A DNA stretch of 64,000 nt, taken from contig NZ_JACIJO010000002.1 in the NCBI RefSeq assembly GCF_014206875.1, positions 248,001 through 312,000 of the forward strand, written 5' to 3'. The translations under genes and the position numbers were made by a program. Each line of letters begins with the position of its first letter. The first letter of the stretch is position 1. The notes below the pieces were generated by a model that was not told the origin of the DNA, ran no database searches, and saw only the letters and a list, made by a program, of their open reading frames with translations. Shown piece by piece: positions 34,281 to 45,466 of the stretch. This DNA is from Algoriphagus iocasae. GTDB lineage: Bacteria; Bacteroidota; Bacteroidia; Cytophagales; Cyclobacteriaceae.

Positions 34281-34876
34281 TGATGAGACCAGATTTGGGC
34301 ACGAACCCATCCTTTCATGAGATTTTTCTCCTCCGATTTTACCCATCCATCTTGAAGGAATAATTTCTCATAGTCAGGAATATTTTTCCTCTTATGGGCT
34401 GCGAAAACTCTAAAGAAACCTAGCATCACTTCTTGTATTCCTTTTTGCCAGAGACTTTTTGCTTCAAAGAAATCCACAAAATAAAGCCTCCCATTTGTCT
34501 TTATAGCTGACCGCAAAAAAGCAATCAAATTCGAGATTTCCTGATCCTCCATGGTATCCAAAACAAAGTGAAGCCAAACCTCATCAAAGAGAACACTTCC
34601 ATCCGGTTTGAACTCCCCCAAATGAAAACTTAGACTACTTTCTGACAGATTTCCTTTTGCTAACTCCAACATGCTTTGGGACTTTTCCCAATATTGCCCA
34701 TGCAGTTTTTTGGCGATCTCCCGGTAGTCCATGCCATCCCCTCCTCCGATCAATAATATTTTCTTAACTTCTATTTCTGAGACAAAGCAGTTTTTAGCTT
34801 CCTGCAGCTTTCTCCCAAAAACCATTTTGGCCAAGCGATTGTAATAAGGAGCAATAAAACTGTAGTCGTCTTTCAT
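34277..34876 (-). CDS. class I SAM-dependent methyltransferase
   Basis: Protein of 199 residues with a Rossmann methyltransferase fold. Motif I is ILLIGGGDGMDY at about 35-46, followed by a post-I acidic loop region and VWLHFVLDTMEDQE as motif IV region. No signal peptide. The substrate is not evident; the size fits small-molecule methyltransferases. Converges with the AraC regulator. Confidence 0.75.
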   Translation of the reverse strand: MKDDYSFIAPYYNRLAKMVFGRKLQEAKNCFVSEIEVKKILLIGGGDGMDYREIAKKLHGQYWEKSQSMLELAKGNLSESSLSFHLGEFKPDGSVLFDEVWLHFVLDTMEDQEISNLIAFLRSAIKTNGRLYFVDFFEAKSLWQKGIQEVMLGFFRVFAAHKRKNIPDYEKLFLQDGWVKSEEKNLMKGWVRAQIWSHH

Positions 34877-35005
34877 CAGTTTAACCTATAAATGAGTTTC
34901 ATCCCAAAATTACCTTTTATGAAATCTGTACGATAAAGAACCTAAATCCAATTGTTCTTTACGTTTTTGTGGGATTTCAAATGACCTTAAAACAACAATT
35001 AACAG

Positions 35006-36364
35006 ATGAAAAATATCTTTAAATCTCTCTCTGGGCTTCGCCAAATTCTTTCTAATGTAGATCTGGATCAGATCTCGAAGCTATCCCAAAAAGTCGATTT
35101 ACCCAAAATGGTCAACCTGGTCTCTAAAATGAGCGAGGAAGATCTTTCTAAAATGATGGGAATGCTAAAAGGTGGAAGCAAACCCAAAACGATTCCTCCG
35201 GTAAACGGGGATTTTTATGAATTGGGAAAAACCCTGCCTCACCACGAGCGGGAAATCCAATTGCGGGTGCGGGAGTTTATGGAGCGGGAAATCAAACCTA
35301 TTGCAAATCATTACTGGAACAGGGCCGAATTCCCCATGCAGATCATTCCTAAAATGGCAGAGCTTGACATTGCAGGATTAACCTACCAAGGATATGGCTG
35401 CCCAGGACATTCTCCACTTTTGGAGGGTTTTATTGCGATGGAAATGGCAAGAATCGACACTTCTATTTCCACATTTTTCGGAGTGCAAAGTGGCTTGGCC
35501 ATGGGATCCATTTATCTCTGCGGTTCGGAGGAACAAAAGAAAGAATGGCTTCCTGCGATGCAAAAGCTGGAAAAAATCGGAGCATTTGGATTGACAGAAC
35601 CGGAAGTAGGCTCTGGCGTCGCAGGCGGTTTGACCACCACCTGCAAAAGAGAGGGAGATACCTGGGTGATTAATGGTCAGAAAAAATGGATTGGAAATGC
35701 CACTTTCTCGGATATCACCATCATCTGGGCTCGAGATCTGGATGATCAGCAGGTGAAAGGTTTCATCGTCAGAAAGGATAATCCCGGATTTAAAGCGGAG
35801 AAACTTGAGGATAAAATGGCGCTTCGAACCGTGCAGAATGCGCTGATCACGATGACCAATTGTGAAGTTCCTGAGACTGACCGTTTGCAGGAAGCAAATT
35901 CCTTTAGAGACACCTCCAAAGTTCTACGGATGACCCGTGCAGGCGTGGCTTGGCAGGCAGTGGGATGCGCGAGAGGAGCGTATGAACTGGCTTTGGCATA
36001 TACCAACGAGCGAAAGCAGTTTGGAAGACCGATCGCGTCATTCCAGCTCGTTCAGGATTTATTGGTCACCATGCTTGGAGATTTGACAGCTATGCAAACT
36101 ATGGTATTCCGACTTTCTGAAATGCAGGGGGATGATATTTTAAAAGACGAACATGCCTCGCTCGCCAAAGTATTCTGTACTTTGAGAATGAGATCTATCG
36201 TGGACCATGCGCGGGAATTATTCGGAGGAAATGGGATTTTGCTTCAGCATGATATCGCGCGATTTGTGGCGGATGCGGAAGCTGTCTATAGCTATGAAGG
36301 TACCAAGGAAATCAATTCACTGATCGTAGGAAGGGCGATTACAGGTCATAGTGCATTTGTCTAA
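35006..36364 (+). CDS. acyl-CoA dehydrogenase with N-terminal extension
   Basis: FAD-dependent acyl-CoA dehydrogenase of 452 residues. The catalytic domain (about 70-450) has the signatures AFGLTEPEVGSGVAG, GQKKWIGNATFSDI, AWQAVGCARGAYELALAYTNERKQFG and LFGGNGILLQHDIARFVADAEAVYSYEGTKEI, where the Glu of YEGT is the expected catalytic base. The glutaryl-CoA-dehydrogenase-like form of the C-terminal part suggests a branched or dicarboxylic acyl-CoA, but this is not certain. The first 65 residues (two helices rich in Lys/Leu/Ser) are an extension not seen in most members. Converges directly with the next gene. Confidence 0.87.
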   Translation: MKNIFKSLSGLRQILSNVDLDQISKLSQKVDLPKMVNLVSKMSEEDLSKMMGMLKGGSKPKTIPPVNGDFYELGKTLPHHEREIQLRVREFMEREIKPIANHYWNRAEFPMQIIPKMAELDIAGLTYQGYGCPGHSPLLEGFIAMEMARIDTSISTFFGVQSGLAMGSIYLCGSEEQKKEWLPAMQKLEKIGAFGLTEPEVGSGVAGGLTTTCKREGDTWVINGQKKWIGNATFSDITIIWARDLDDQQVKGFIVRKDNPGFKAEKLEDKMALRTVQNALITMTNCEVPETDRLQEANSFRDTSKVLRMTRAGVAWQAVGCARGAYELALAYTNERKQFGRPIASFQLVQDLLVTMLGDLTAMQTMVFRLSEMQGDDILKDEHASLAKVFCTLRMRSIVDHARELFGGNGILLQHDIARFVADAEAVYSYEGTKEINSLIVGRAITGHSAFV

Positions 36365-37204
36365 TCACCAAAACAACAAAAGCCAAGGGAGGAAAAACGT
36401 GGCCTCCATGCGCAGACGAATTTGATTGGAACTTAGGCTTTTATCATAAAAAGTAACAAAGTGAATCAGTCCCATCAGGAGAATCATGCAGGAAAACACC
36501 CGGTAAAATGAGGATAAAAAGATGAATCCCATCAGAAATACCAGGATGATCCCGTAAGAAAGTATTCGAATGGTGAGACTGACTTTTTCTTTGGACAGTA
36601 CGCTGACCAATGAACCGAAGCCGGAGGATTTATCCTTGTCTGCGTCGAGGTAAGAAAGCATCACCAAATTCAGATAGGCAAGTCCAATATAGCCCGCCAG
36701 AATAAAGCCTATTTCCCAGGTCCAATCTGAAAATGAAAATCGGATAAAAGGAAGCAAAGAGACTCCTGCCACATAAAAGATGGCAGTATTGATTTCTTTG
36801 AGCCAATGAAATGAGGTAGGCAACAGCCGGATCAAAGACATCAGCAGCAGAATGACTGCCCCCAAAATAACTCCTCCTCCCAGTTCCATTCCAAATCCAA
36901 AAATCGTAAAGGCTCCATACATCCCTAAGATCACCACGAAGATCAGCATGGTCCAGAGTAAGTTAGCATGCTTTCGATGAAAGCCATGCCGGTCCATCTG
37001 AACATCTGTTTCAATTTTTCGGGCATCCAATAAATGGTCTAAAGTATAGATAGCCCAAACAGCCATCCCAAGTACGACATAAATACTCCAGTCCAAGGGA
37101 GTTCGCAATAATTTGGAGAAAAACAGCATGCCGCCCATCGCTCCAAACACCACGTCCAAAGAAAGCCAGGTAAACCGTTGAAATAAATCTTCGACCTTAT
37201 TCAC
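36365..37204 (-). CDS. UbiA-like membrane prenyltransferase family protein
   Basis: Integral membrane protein of 279 residues with about eight to nine helices. Two Asp-containing loops fit the UbiA superfamily: YTLDHLLDARK near 53-63 (first DxxxD type) and LSYLDADKDKSSG (second). The first motif lacks the usual Asn of NDxxDxxxD, so the protein may be a diverged member with unknown substrate. Its stop codon abuts that of the acyl-CoA dehydrogenase gene with no gap. Confidence 0.65.
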   Translation of the reverse strand: MNKVEDLFQRFTWLSLDVVFGAMGGMLFFSKLLRTPLDWSIYVVLGMAVWAIYTLDHLLDARKIETDVQMDRHGFHRKHANLLWTMLIFVVILGMYGAFTIFGFGMELGGGVILGAVILLLMSLIRLLPTSFHWLKEINTAIFYVAGVSLLPFIRFSFSDWTWEIGFILAGYIGLAYLNLVMLSYLDADKDKSSGFGSLVSVLSKEKVSLTIRILSYGIILVFLMGFIFLSSFYRVFSCMILLMGLIHFVTFYDKSLSSNQIRLRMEATFFLPWLLLFW

Positions 37205-37361
37205 GCTTAAAGATACCCAGCCATTCGGAATTGAGAGATATTGACTATTTTAAAATCGACAAAAAACCTAAATCCATCAATTCGGCCTTTCCAATAGATT
37301 CCTTCAGTCTTATAGTCAATTGAATTAAGAATTTGATAAAACCTTTAAAAATCACATACTC

Positions 37362-37997
37362 ATGCGAAGAACCTATTTATTTTTCCTGTTGACCATGATC
37401 AGCACCCTTGCTTTTTCTCAATCTCCTATCAAAGTTGCCTGTGTAGGCAATAGCATCACCCAAGGTCCTGGGAGAGATAATCCAGACAGCTGGCCGCTAC
37501 AGATGCAAGCGATTCTTGGCGATGCATACGAAGTGGGCAATTTCGGTGTCAGCGGAAGAACGCTTTTAAGAAAAGGAGATTATCCCTATTGGAACGAACC
37601 ACAGTTTCAGCAAGTGAAGGATTTCGGTGCGGATATTCTGGTGATCATGCTGGGAACAAATGATTCCAAACCACAAAACTGGCAATATGCTTCTGAGTTC
37701 AGGCAGGATTACCTGGATATGATCGCGGAGTTTAAGAAGACCATGCCTGCCGATGGCAAAGTCTATGTCGTGATGCCGGTGCCTGTGACAAGAGAAAATT
37801 TCGGTATTACCCCAGTGGTGATGAACAATGAGCAGCGAATGATGATCATCGATATTGCATTGGACTCAGGCTCCGAACTTATCGACCTATACACCCCATT
37901 TATGGGTCACGAAGATTTACTTCCCGATGGCGTCCATCCCAATACCGAAGGTTTAGCTATTATGGCGAAAGTGGTGGCGAGGGCGATACGATTGTAA
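37362..37997 (+). CDS. SGNH/GDSL-family hydrolase, secreted
   Basis: Secreted esterase-type hydrolase of 211 residues with signal peptide ending AFSQ at about 20. The four SGNH blocks are present: VGNSITQG (Ser31), GVSGRT, MLGTNDSKP and DGVHPN with catalytic Asp189 and His192. This places it with lipases/carbohydrate esterases of the family; acetyl-xylan or similar esters are possible substrates. It sits just before the intergenic repeat cluster. Confidence 0.88.
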   Translation: MRRTYLFFLLTMISTLAFSQSPIKVACVGNSITQGPGRDNPDSWPLQMQAILGDAYEVGNFGVSGRTLLRKGDYPYWNEPQFQQVKDFGADILVIMLGTNDSKPQNWQYASEFRQDYLDMIAEFKKTMPADGKVYVVMPVPVTRENFGITPVVMNNEQRMMIIDIALDSGSELIDLYTPFMGHEDLLPDGVHPNTEGLAIMAKVVARAIRL

Positions 37998-38040
37998 TTT
38001 TCCGTCATTGCGAGGGAGGAACGACCGAAGCAATCTCTCC
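37998..38040. repeat. Short dispersed-repeat-like element
   Basis: The segment cgtcattgcgagggagg followed by aacgaccgaagcaatctc is of a type I recognise from many Bacteroidota intergenic regions. The window holds only one copy, so its dispersed nature is from memory and not shown here. Confidence 0.5.
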
Positions 38041-38198
38041 ATTGCCAAAAACCCTTCAGATTTCTATTTTCTGAAGGGTTTTGTTTTTCAGTTTTCTACT
38101 TTTTTGATACTGGTTGGTACTAGTTGTACCTATGGTTCTTTATGTATCATATCAGAAGTAATCAAGAAAATAATGAGGAATTGTAATTTTGCAGGAGC

Positions 38199-38353
38199 CT
38201 TTGTGGGAGTCTTTATGGTCTTTGCGGTAAAAAAGAAAAACCTCAAAGGTTAGTCAATGTTTAGATCGTGGCGTCGTTGCGACTTTGCGAGAAATAAGAT
38301 TTATAACCAATTTCAAAGGCTTCGATCCCGATTATTATCGTGGACGCTCAGCC
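38199..38353. repeat. Intergenic direct repeat, copy A
   Basis: About 150 bases nearly identical to 38382-38556. Shared parts include the TTTGCGG-rich start, gtggcgtcgttgcgactttgc, gagaaataagatttataacc and the end tatcgtggacgctcagcc. No open frame of coding type is convincing here. The surrounding region 37998-38564 (565 bases) otherwise holds no gene I can support. Confidence 0.9.
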
Positions 38354-38381
38354 AGACAAATTCCTGCTTTTATCTTTGCGG

Positions 38382-38556
38382 CTTTGCGGGAGTCTTCTTT
38401 GCGGTCTTTGCGGTAAAAAAGAAAAACCTTCGAGGTTCATAAAACCTCAAAGGTTAGTCTATGGTTAGACCGTGGCGTCGTTGCGACTTTGCGAGAAATA
38501 AGATTTATAACCAAACCCAAGGCTTCGATCCCGATTAGTATCGTGGACGCTCAGCC
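38382..38556. repeat. Intergenic direct repeat, copy B
   Basis: Second copy of the element at 38199-38353, with an 18-base insertion (cttcgaggttcataaaac) after the AAAAAAGAAAAAC tract and a few substitutions. It ends just 8 bases before the sulfatase stop codon. Confidence 0.9.
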
Positions 38557-38564
38557 TTACATTA

Positions 38565-40130
38565 TCACTCCTCCACGAATCCAATCTGCTTCCATTCACC
38601 CTCGATGGGGTCATTTTGCTGTGGAGCGCCTGGAGTACTTCTACCCTCCTTAATGTATTTGCTTAAAAGGGCTTTTAGCGAAGCTACTTGCTCAGGATTT
38701 TCTGCTTGAAGGTTGGTAGTCTCGCCAGGATCAGAAGCTAAGTTGTATAATTGAACATCCGGAAGTTCTGCCTCTGCAGGGTCACCCGGTTTCGGAAAAC
38801 TCCAACCACCAGAACCTTTGGCCATAATCAATTTCCAATCTCCTTGACGGATCGCAAAAGACCCATTAATGGAATGATGCACAGTAGCCTCCCGGAATTT
38901 GTCGACTTGATTTTCCGCATCAAACAATCCAAGCAAACTATAACTATCCTCGCCCTCATTATCCTTGAGTGTATACCCCGTGATTTCTGCGCTCGTTGCC
39001 ATCATATCCGTCAGGCAGATCGTTTGATCTCTGGAAGTTCCAGCTTTAATCTTTGCAGGCCACTTAGCAATAAAAGGAACCCGATGTCCACCTTCGAAAG
39101 CATCTGCCTTATGTCCTCTATAAATGTAACTGGAAAAATGACCGGCCGCCTGCATCACATCCAAACCAGCCGCGGGAGATCCTCCATTGTCAGAAGTAAA
39201 TATGACCAAGGTATTCTCTTCAATTCCGGCTTTTTTGATGGCTTCATTCACCTGACCTACATAGTCATCGATCATCATCATAAAATCCCCAAAAGGAGCT
39301 AAACCACTTTTTCCCTGCCATTCGGCTGGAGGTAAAATCGGAGTATGTGGGGAAGGCAAAGCCAAATAAAGGAAGAATGGTTTTTCTTCTTTTACTTTCT
39401 CCTCTATGTATTGAATGGATCTTTCAAAAAAATTAGGAGTGACTTTCTCATGGTCAAAATCCGGGGAAGTTGGTCCCTCTCTCCACCAAGAATATTTGCC
39501 TGTATTCACCGTTACAGTATCCGGAATAGCAGTAGCCATTCCATTTTCCACATAGACATAAGGCGCCATATCCAGCGAACCCGAATGTCCATAAGCATAA
39601 TCAAATCCCAGGTCATTTGGGGTATGGGTGACCGGTTTGGAGAAATCTAATTGGTCAAAATCTTTAGCATCCCATCCTTCACCTCGAAGCGTATCTCCAT
39701 CTACTAGGCCCCAATCCCAACCTAAGTGCCACTTCCCAATAAATGCGGTTTGATACCCGGCATTTTTCATCACATCAGCAATGGTGGTACGTTCGTCCTC
39801 GATCAAAGCTGGAGATTTCCCTGTCAAGACCCCTGACTTCAATCTACTTCTCCAATTATACCTTCCTGTCAAAAATCCATATCGAGTGGGCGTACAAACA
39901 GCTGAAGGGGTATGTGCATCCGTAAATTTCATTCCTTCTGCAGCCAGCTGATCAATATGCGGAGTAGGTATTTTCCCTTCTGGATTAAATGCTCCGATAT
40001 CCCCATAACCTAAATCGTCTGCGAGAATCACAATAACATTGGGCAGCTTTTCTTTAACAGGTTCTTTGGTGCTACAAGCAAAGACAAGAAAAAGGAAGAA
40101 AATTCCTGCAAACTGAAATAACTTTCTCAT
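38565..40130 (-). CDS. arylsulfatase-type sulfatase, lipoprotein
   Basis: Sulfatase of 521 residues, lipobox Cys19 (VFAC). Family motifs: metal-binding LADDLGYGDIG at 36-46 and the C-x-P-x-R signature CTPTR at 79-83, whose Cys79 must be converted to formylglycine for activity. The start at 40130 gives a clean lipoprotein signal; an in-frame start at 40190 adds 20 residues of a non-signal type. Likely removes sulfate from marine or host polysaccharides or aryl sulfates; the real substrate is unknown. No formylglycine-generating enzyme is evident beside it. Confidence 0.88.
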   Translation of the reverse strand: MRKLFQFAGIFFLFLVFACSTKEPVKEKLPNVIVILADDLGYGDIGAFNPEGKIPTPHIDQLAAEGMKFTDAHTPSAVCTPTRYGFLTGRYNWRSRLKSGVLTGKSPALIEDERTTIADVMKNAGYQTAFIGKWHLGWDWGLVDGDTLRGEGWDAKDFDQLDFSKPVTHTPNDLGFDYAYGHSGSLDMAPYVYVENGMATAIPDTVTVNTGKYSWWREGPTSPDFDHEKVTPNFFERSIQYIEEKVKEEKPFFLYLALPSPHTPILPPAEWQGKSGLAPFGDFMMMIDDYVGQVNEAIKKAGIEENTLVIFTSDNGGSPAAGLDVMQAAGHFSSYIYRGHKADAFEGGHRVPFIAKWPAKIKAGTSRDQTICLTDMMATSAEITGYTLKDNEGEDSYSLLGLFDAENQVDKFREATVHHSINGSFAIRQGDWKLIMAKGSGGWSFPKPGDPAEAELPDVQLYNLASDPGETTNLQAENPEQVASLKALLSKYIKEGRSTPGAPQQNDPIEGEWKQIGFVEE

Positions 40131-40270
40131 GGTTGGGATATTGAGTTTGAGAAAGCAATTTAGGGCAATTGTACCAACAATTAAAACCAATTAAACAATA
40201 ATCTTCTGTATAGAATTTCGCTGTTTGAAACTTTGATCCTTTTGGAGAGAAACATTCTGGTAAAAATTAA

Positions 40271-40368
40271 AAATCTTCGAGGTATTAAAAAGCCTAAAAA
40301 GCTAGGTCGTTGCGGCTTTGCGCCTTTGCGGGAGATTTCTTCGCGAGCTTTGCGGTTAAAAAAATAGC
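40271..40368. repeat. Related intergenic repeat fragment, copy C
   Basis: A diverged fragment with the same elements as copies A and B (ttcgaggt, gcggctttgcg, tttgcgggag, ctttgcggttaaaa) in a different order. It lies between the sulfatase gene start and the atpG terminator. The rest of 40131-40370 holds nothing else I can support. Confidence 0.65.
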
Positions 40369-40371
40369 CAT

Positions 40372-40402
40372 AAAAAAACCACAACTCTTACGAGCTGTGG
40401 TT
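40372..40402 (-). terminator. Terminator of the ATP synthase operon
   Basis: Stem AACCACA/TGTGGTT extended by CTC/GAG pairing, followed by seven T on the minus strand, 26 bases after the atpG stop. Confidence 0.85.
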
Positions 40403-40427
40403 GGGTTGGATCTATTGCAATTAATAA

Positions 40428-41294
40428 TTACCCAAGCGCTTCTGCACCGGCAACGATCTCTAGGATTTCGTTGGTGATAGCCGCCTGACGGGTTCTATTA
40501 TACATTAATCGAAGTTCTTTCAGCAATTCACCTGCGTTTTCAGTCGCTTTGTCCATCGCTGTCATTCTAGCTCCATGCTCGGATGCATTGCTTTCCAAAA
40601 CAGCTTTGTAAACCTGGATTTTCAAAGATGTAGGAACCAATTCCTCGATGATATAAGCTCTGGATGGCTCCAAGATGTAATCTACTTCCGCAGTTTTCTC
40701 TTCAGTAGTCTCTTCTTTTGCCATTGGCAAGAACTGCTCAGTGCGAACAATTTGAGTTGCTACGTTTTTGAATTCGTTGAAAACCAAATAAACTTGGTCA
40801 TACTCACCTGCAACAAAAGAGCTCATCGCATATTCTGCAGCTTGACGAACATTTTCAAAATTCAAATCCAAGAATACCTGGTAGAAATCAGGAACGATAG
40901 GAAGGCCAGACTTTTTGAAGTATTCAAACGCCTTCTTACCAAGAGGAAGAATAGTGATGTCTTTTCCTGCAAACTGTCCTTTGATGGCAGCATTGGTAGC
41001 TTTGATGATATTGGTGTTAAAAGCACCGCAAAGACCTTTGTCAGAAGTGACAGGGATCAAAAGCACTTTTTTAGTCTCACGCTTTTCGGCATAAACAATA
41101 TCAGCAGCACCTTCTGACGCAGCAGAAACATTATTCAGGATATTGGTCAACTTCTGAGAGTAAGGACGCATCTGGACGATTTTGTCCTGCGCTCTTCTCA
41201 ACTTAGCGGCAGACACCATTTTCATTGCTTTGGTGATCTGCTGGGTAGAAACTACCGAGTTAATTCTTTCCTTTACTTCCTTAAGGTTAGCCAT
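40428..41294 (-). CDS. atpG: F1Fo ATP synthase gamma subunit
   Basis: Central rotor stalk of F1, 288 residues, the usual length. The N-terminal helix NLKEVKERINSVVSTQQITKAMKMVSAAKL and the C-terminal helix MTAMDKATENAGELLKELRLMYNRTRQAAITNEILEIVAGAEAL are the two arms of the coiled coil that turns inside the alpha/beta ring. Last gene of the operon; atpD and atpC are absent and must be elsewhere. Confidence 0.96.
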   Translation of the reverse strand: MANLKEVKERINSVVSTQQITKAMKMVSAAKLRRAQDKIVQMRPYSQKLTNILNNVSAASEGAADIVYAEKRETKKVLLIPVTSDKGLCGAFNTNIIKATNAAIKGQFAGKDITILPLGKKAFEYFKKSGLPIVPDFYQVFLDLNFENVRQAAEYAMSSFVAGEYDQVYLVFNEFKNVATQIVRTEQFLPMAKEETTEEKTAEVDYILEPSRAYIIEELVPTSLKIQVYKAVLESNASEHGARMTAMDKATENAGELLKELRLMYNRTRQAAITNEILEIVAGAEALG

Positions 41295-41365
41295 CAGTGA
41301 TTGCTTTGTAAGCTATAGAAATTCCGGTAGGCCTTTAAAAGCCCACCGGATTTTGAATATTTAAA

Positions 41366-42940
41366 TTATGCGTATTTAGGAGCCAATTCAGATGCTGCTT
41401 TGGCAAGAATTTTACCAGCACCATCGATGTCACCCTTCTTGATCAAGTCAAGAGCTTCTGGGTAAGAAGCGTCAAGAAGCACGTAGAATTCCTTCTCGAA
41501 TGCTCTTGCTTTTTCTACAGGAACTGAATCCATCAATCCTTTAGTAGAAGCATAGATGATTGCTACCTGATGCGCTACAGATACTGGAGAGTACTGAGGC
41601 TGCTTCAAGATCTCCTGGTTTCTTCTACCTCTTTCGATAGTTCTCTTAGTAGTAGCATCCAAATCAGAACCGAACTTAGCAAATGCTTCCAATTCACGGA
41701 ACTGAGCCTGATCCAATTTCAATGTACCAGAAACCTTCTTCATTGCTTTGATCTGCGCGTTACCACCTACACGGGATACAGAGATACCCACGTTGATCGC
41801 TGGACGGATACCAGAGTTAAACAAGTTAGTTTCCAAGAAGATCTGACCGTCAGTAATGGAGATTACGTTGGTAGGGATATATGCAGAAACGTCACCAGCC
41901 TGAGTTTCGATAATTGGAAGTGCAGTCAAAGAACCACCGCCTTTTACCAAATGCTTGATAGAATCTGGCAAATCGTTCATCTGAGAAGCGATTTTATCAG
42001 ACTTATTGATTTTCGCAGCTCTTTCCAACAATCTTGAGTGAAGGTAGAAAACGTCACCTGGATAAGCTTCACGTCCTGGAGGTCTTCTCAAAAGAAGAGA
42101 TACTTCACGATACGCAACAGCTTGCTTAGACAAATCATCATAAACTACCAAAGCAGGACGTCCTGTATCACGGAAGAATTCTCCGATTGCAGCACCTGTA
42201 AATGGAGCAAAGAATTGCATTGGAGCTGGATCCGAAGCAGGAGCAGCAACAACAACTGTATATGGAAGTGCACCACCTTTTTCAAGTGCTGCCACTACGT
42301 TTGCAACAGTAGAAGCTTTTTGTCCGATCGCTACATAGATACAGAAAACAGCTTCACCTCTGTCATAAAATTCTTTTTGGTTCAAGATAGCATCGATAAC
42401 TACCGCAGTCTTACCAGTCTGACGGTCACCGATTACTAATTCTCTTTGTCCTCTACCGATTGGAATCATAGCATCGATAGATTTGATACCAGTCTGAAGA
42501 GGCTCAGTTACCGGCTGTCTGTAGATTACACCTGGTGCTTTACGCTCCAAAGGCATTTCATACAAATCACCAGCGATAGGACCTTTACCGTCGATAGGAT
42601 TACCAAGAGTATCTACTACACGACCAAGCATTCCTTCACCCACTTGGATAGAAGCAATTCTTTTGGTTCTTTTTACAGTGTCACCTTCTTTGATCTCCTT
42701 GGAATCACCAAAAAGTACGGCACCTACATTGTCCTCTTCAAGGTTAAGCACCATTGCTTTCAGACCATTGTCGAACTCGATCAATTCACCAGCCTGAGCC
42801 TTAGAAAGTCCATAGATACGTGCTACACCATCCCCCACTTGAAGGACTGTACCCACTTCTTCAAGTTCCGCTTGAGTTCTAACACCTGAAAGCTGCTCTC
42901 TCAAGATCGCTGAAACTTCATCTGGTCTTACTTCTGCCAT
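41366..42940 (-). CDS. atpA: F1Fo ATP synthase alpha subunit
   Basis: Non-catalytic nucleotide-binding F1 subunit, 524 residues. Walker A is GDRQTGKT at about 170-177; the subunit also shows the characteristic [19 protein letters not shown] early domain and [26 protein letters not shown]. The full set of motifs and length is normal. 33 bases after atpH. Confidence 0.97.
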   Translation of the reverse strand: MAEVRPDEVSAILREQLSGVRTQAELEEVGTVLQVGDGVARIYGLSKAQAGELIEFDNGLKAMVLNLEEDNVGAVLFGDSKEIKEGDTVKRTKRIASIQVGEGMLGRVVDTLGNPIDGKGPIAGDLYEMPLERKAPGVIYRQPVTEPLQTGIKSIDAMIPIGRGQRELVIGDRQTGKTAVVIDAILNQKEFYDRGEAVFCIYVAIGQKASTVANVVAALEKGGALPYTVVVAAPASDPAPMQFFAPFTGAAIGEFFRDTGRPALVVYDDLSKQAVAYREVSLLLRRPPGREAYPGDVFYLHSRLLERAAKINKSDKIASQMNDLPDSIKHLVKGGGSLTALPIIETQAGDVSAYIPTNVISITDGQIFLETNLFNSGIRPAINVGISVSRVGGNAQIKAMKKVSGTLKLDQAQFRELEAFAKFGSDLDATTKRTIERGRRNQEILKQPQYSPVSVAHQVAIIYASTKGLMDSVPVEKARAFEKEFYVLLDASYPEALDLIKKGDIDGAGKILAKAASELAPKYA

Positions 42941-42973
42941 GATATGATAAGATTATGATTATTGCTTTTTTAT

Positions 42974-43537
42974 TTAATACTTTTTCTCGTAATGATTTTG
43001 GGAAAACTGAGATTTCAAAATTCTCAATTTACTACTCAAAGACTCATCTAACTGACGATCATTCACTCGTAGAACAAATCCACCAATCAAGTCTGGATTA
43101 ATCTTCTCCACGATCTGAACTTCAGTTAATCCGGAGATTTCTTTTACTGCTTCCACAAACACTGCTCTTTGCTCAGCAGTGATAGGAGTAGTGGTCGTCA
43201 ATTCAGCCACCTGAATGGACTTATGTAGATTGTATTGAGCTTCAAACTCCTTCGCTACATCTACCAAGATTGCCTCTCTATTTTTTCTTGAAATAATTTC
43301 AAAAAAAGTTCGAGTCATCTCCTGGGTAGAACTTGCTGGAAATAGCGCGTTCAATACATTCAGTTTTTTTTCTGAATTAATAATCGGATTTTTCAACAAA
43401 AGCACAAGATCATAATTGCTCTTGGCCATTGCTGATAATTTATCGAAATCCGCATGAACCTCCTCTAGCTTTCCCTTTTCGAGGGAAAGTTCCATGATAG
43501 ATTTGGCATATCGGGATGCTACTCTATGGTTTGACAT
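42974..43537 (-). CDS. atpH: F1Fo ATP synthase delta subunit
   Basis: Peripheral stalk subunit, 187 residues. The N-terminus RVASRYAKSIMELSLEKGKLEEVHADF and C-terminus INPDLIGGFVLRVNDRQLDESLSSKLRILK match OSCP/delta. It connects the b subunits to the top of alpha. 9 bases after atpF. Confidence 0.94.
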   Translation of the reverse strand: MSNHRVASRYAKSIMELSLEKGKLEEVHADFDKLSAMAKSNYDLVLLLKNPIINSEKKLNVLNALFPASSTQEMTRTFFEIISRKNREAILVDVAKEFEAQYNLHKSIQVAELTTTTPITAEQRAVFVEAVKEISGLTEVQIVEKINPDLIGGFVLRVNDRQLDESLSSKLRILKSQFSQNHYEKKY

Positions 43538-43546
43538 GGAGGTTGA

Positions 43547-44041
43547 TTAGTTTAACTTAAGGTCTTTCACGAATTCATCCACAAGCTCTTTTTGAGCATT
43601 GTCGTCAGATAGATTCTTTCTCAATAATTTCTCTGTCACTTCAAGTGTCAAAGTAGCCACCTGAGTTTTAACATCTGCCAAAGCAGCTTTCTTTTCAGTT
43701 TCGATTACTGCTTTTGCATTTTCGATCATCTGAGCTCCGGTTTTCACCGCTTCAGCTTTCGCTTCTTCGATCATTTTAGCAGAAGCATCATGTGCTTTTT
43801 TCAGAATCGTATCTCTTTCCAATCTAGCTTCAGCAAGAAGTTTCTCATTCTCAGCTTTCAAGTTTGCCATTTCATTTCTAGCTGTTTCAGCAGCTTTCAA
43901 TGCATTCTCAATGCTGGTTTCTCTCTCATCTAATGCTGCAAGCATTGGCTTCCAGGCAAATTTGATCAAGATGAAAAGAAGGCCTAAAAAGCCAAATAAT
44001 TGCCAGAAAATAAGACCGGAACCTGGTGTGATTAAATCCAT
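43547..44041 (-). CDS. atpF: F1Fo ATP synthase b subunit
   Basis: Peripheral stalk subunit of 164 residues with one N-terminal membrane helix (GLIFWQLFGFLGLLFILIKFAW) and a long Ala/Glu/Lys-rich helix forming the stator dimer. The spacing after atpE (80 bases) is the largest within the Fo genes. Confidence 0.94.
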   Translation of the reverse strand: MDLITPGSGLIFWQLFGFLGLLFILIKFAWKPMLAALDERETSIENALKAAETARNEMANLKAENEKLLAEARLERDTILKKAHDASAKMIEEAKAEAVKTGAQMIENAKAVIETEKKAALADVKTQVATLTLEVTEKLLRKNLSDDNAQKELVDEFVKDLKLN

Positions 44042-44121
44042 GGTGGTATAATTTATTTCAGATTGTTCAATAATAGAAAGAAAAGGGAAAGGCCTAACGC
44101 CAATCCCTCTTCAGATTTTGA

Positions 44122-45449
<1,328 letters not shown>

Positions 45450-45466
45450 CTCTTCTTTTTGAGGGG

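Noticed and set aside
38008..38442. Two short open frames (81 and 61 codons) in the repeat cluster
   Set aside because: They lie inside the repeats, have no start context, and their translations share only repeat-derived VFAVKKKNL segments.
42038..42889. Long open frames on the plus strand inside atpA
   Set aside because: They are antisense shadows of a highly conserved gene, rich in Ser/Thr/Cys from reversed codons.
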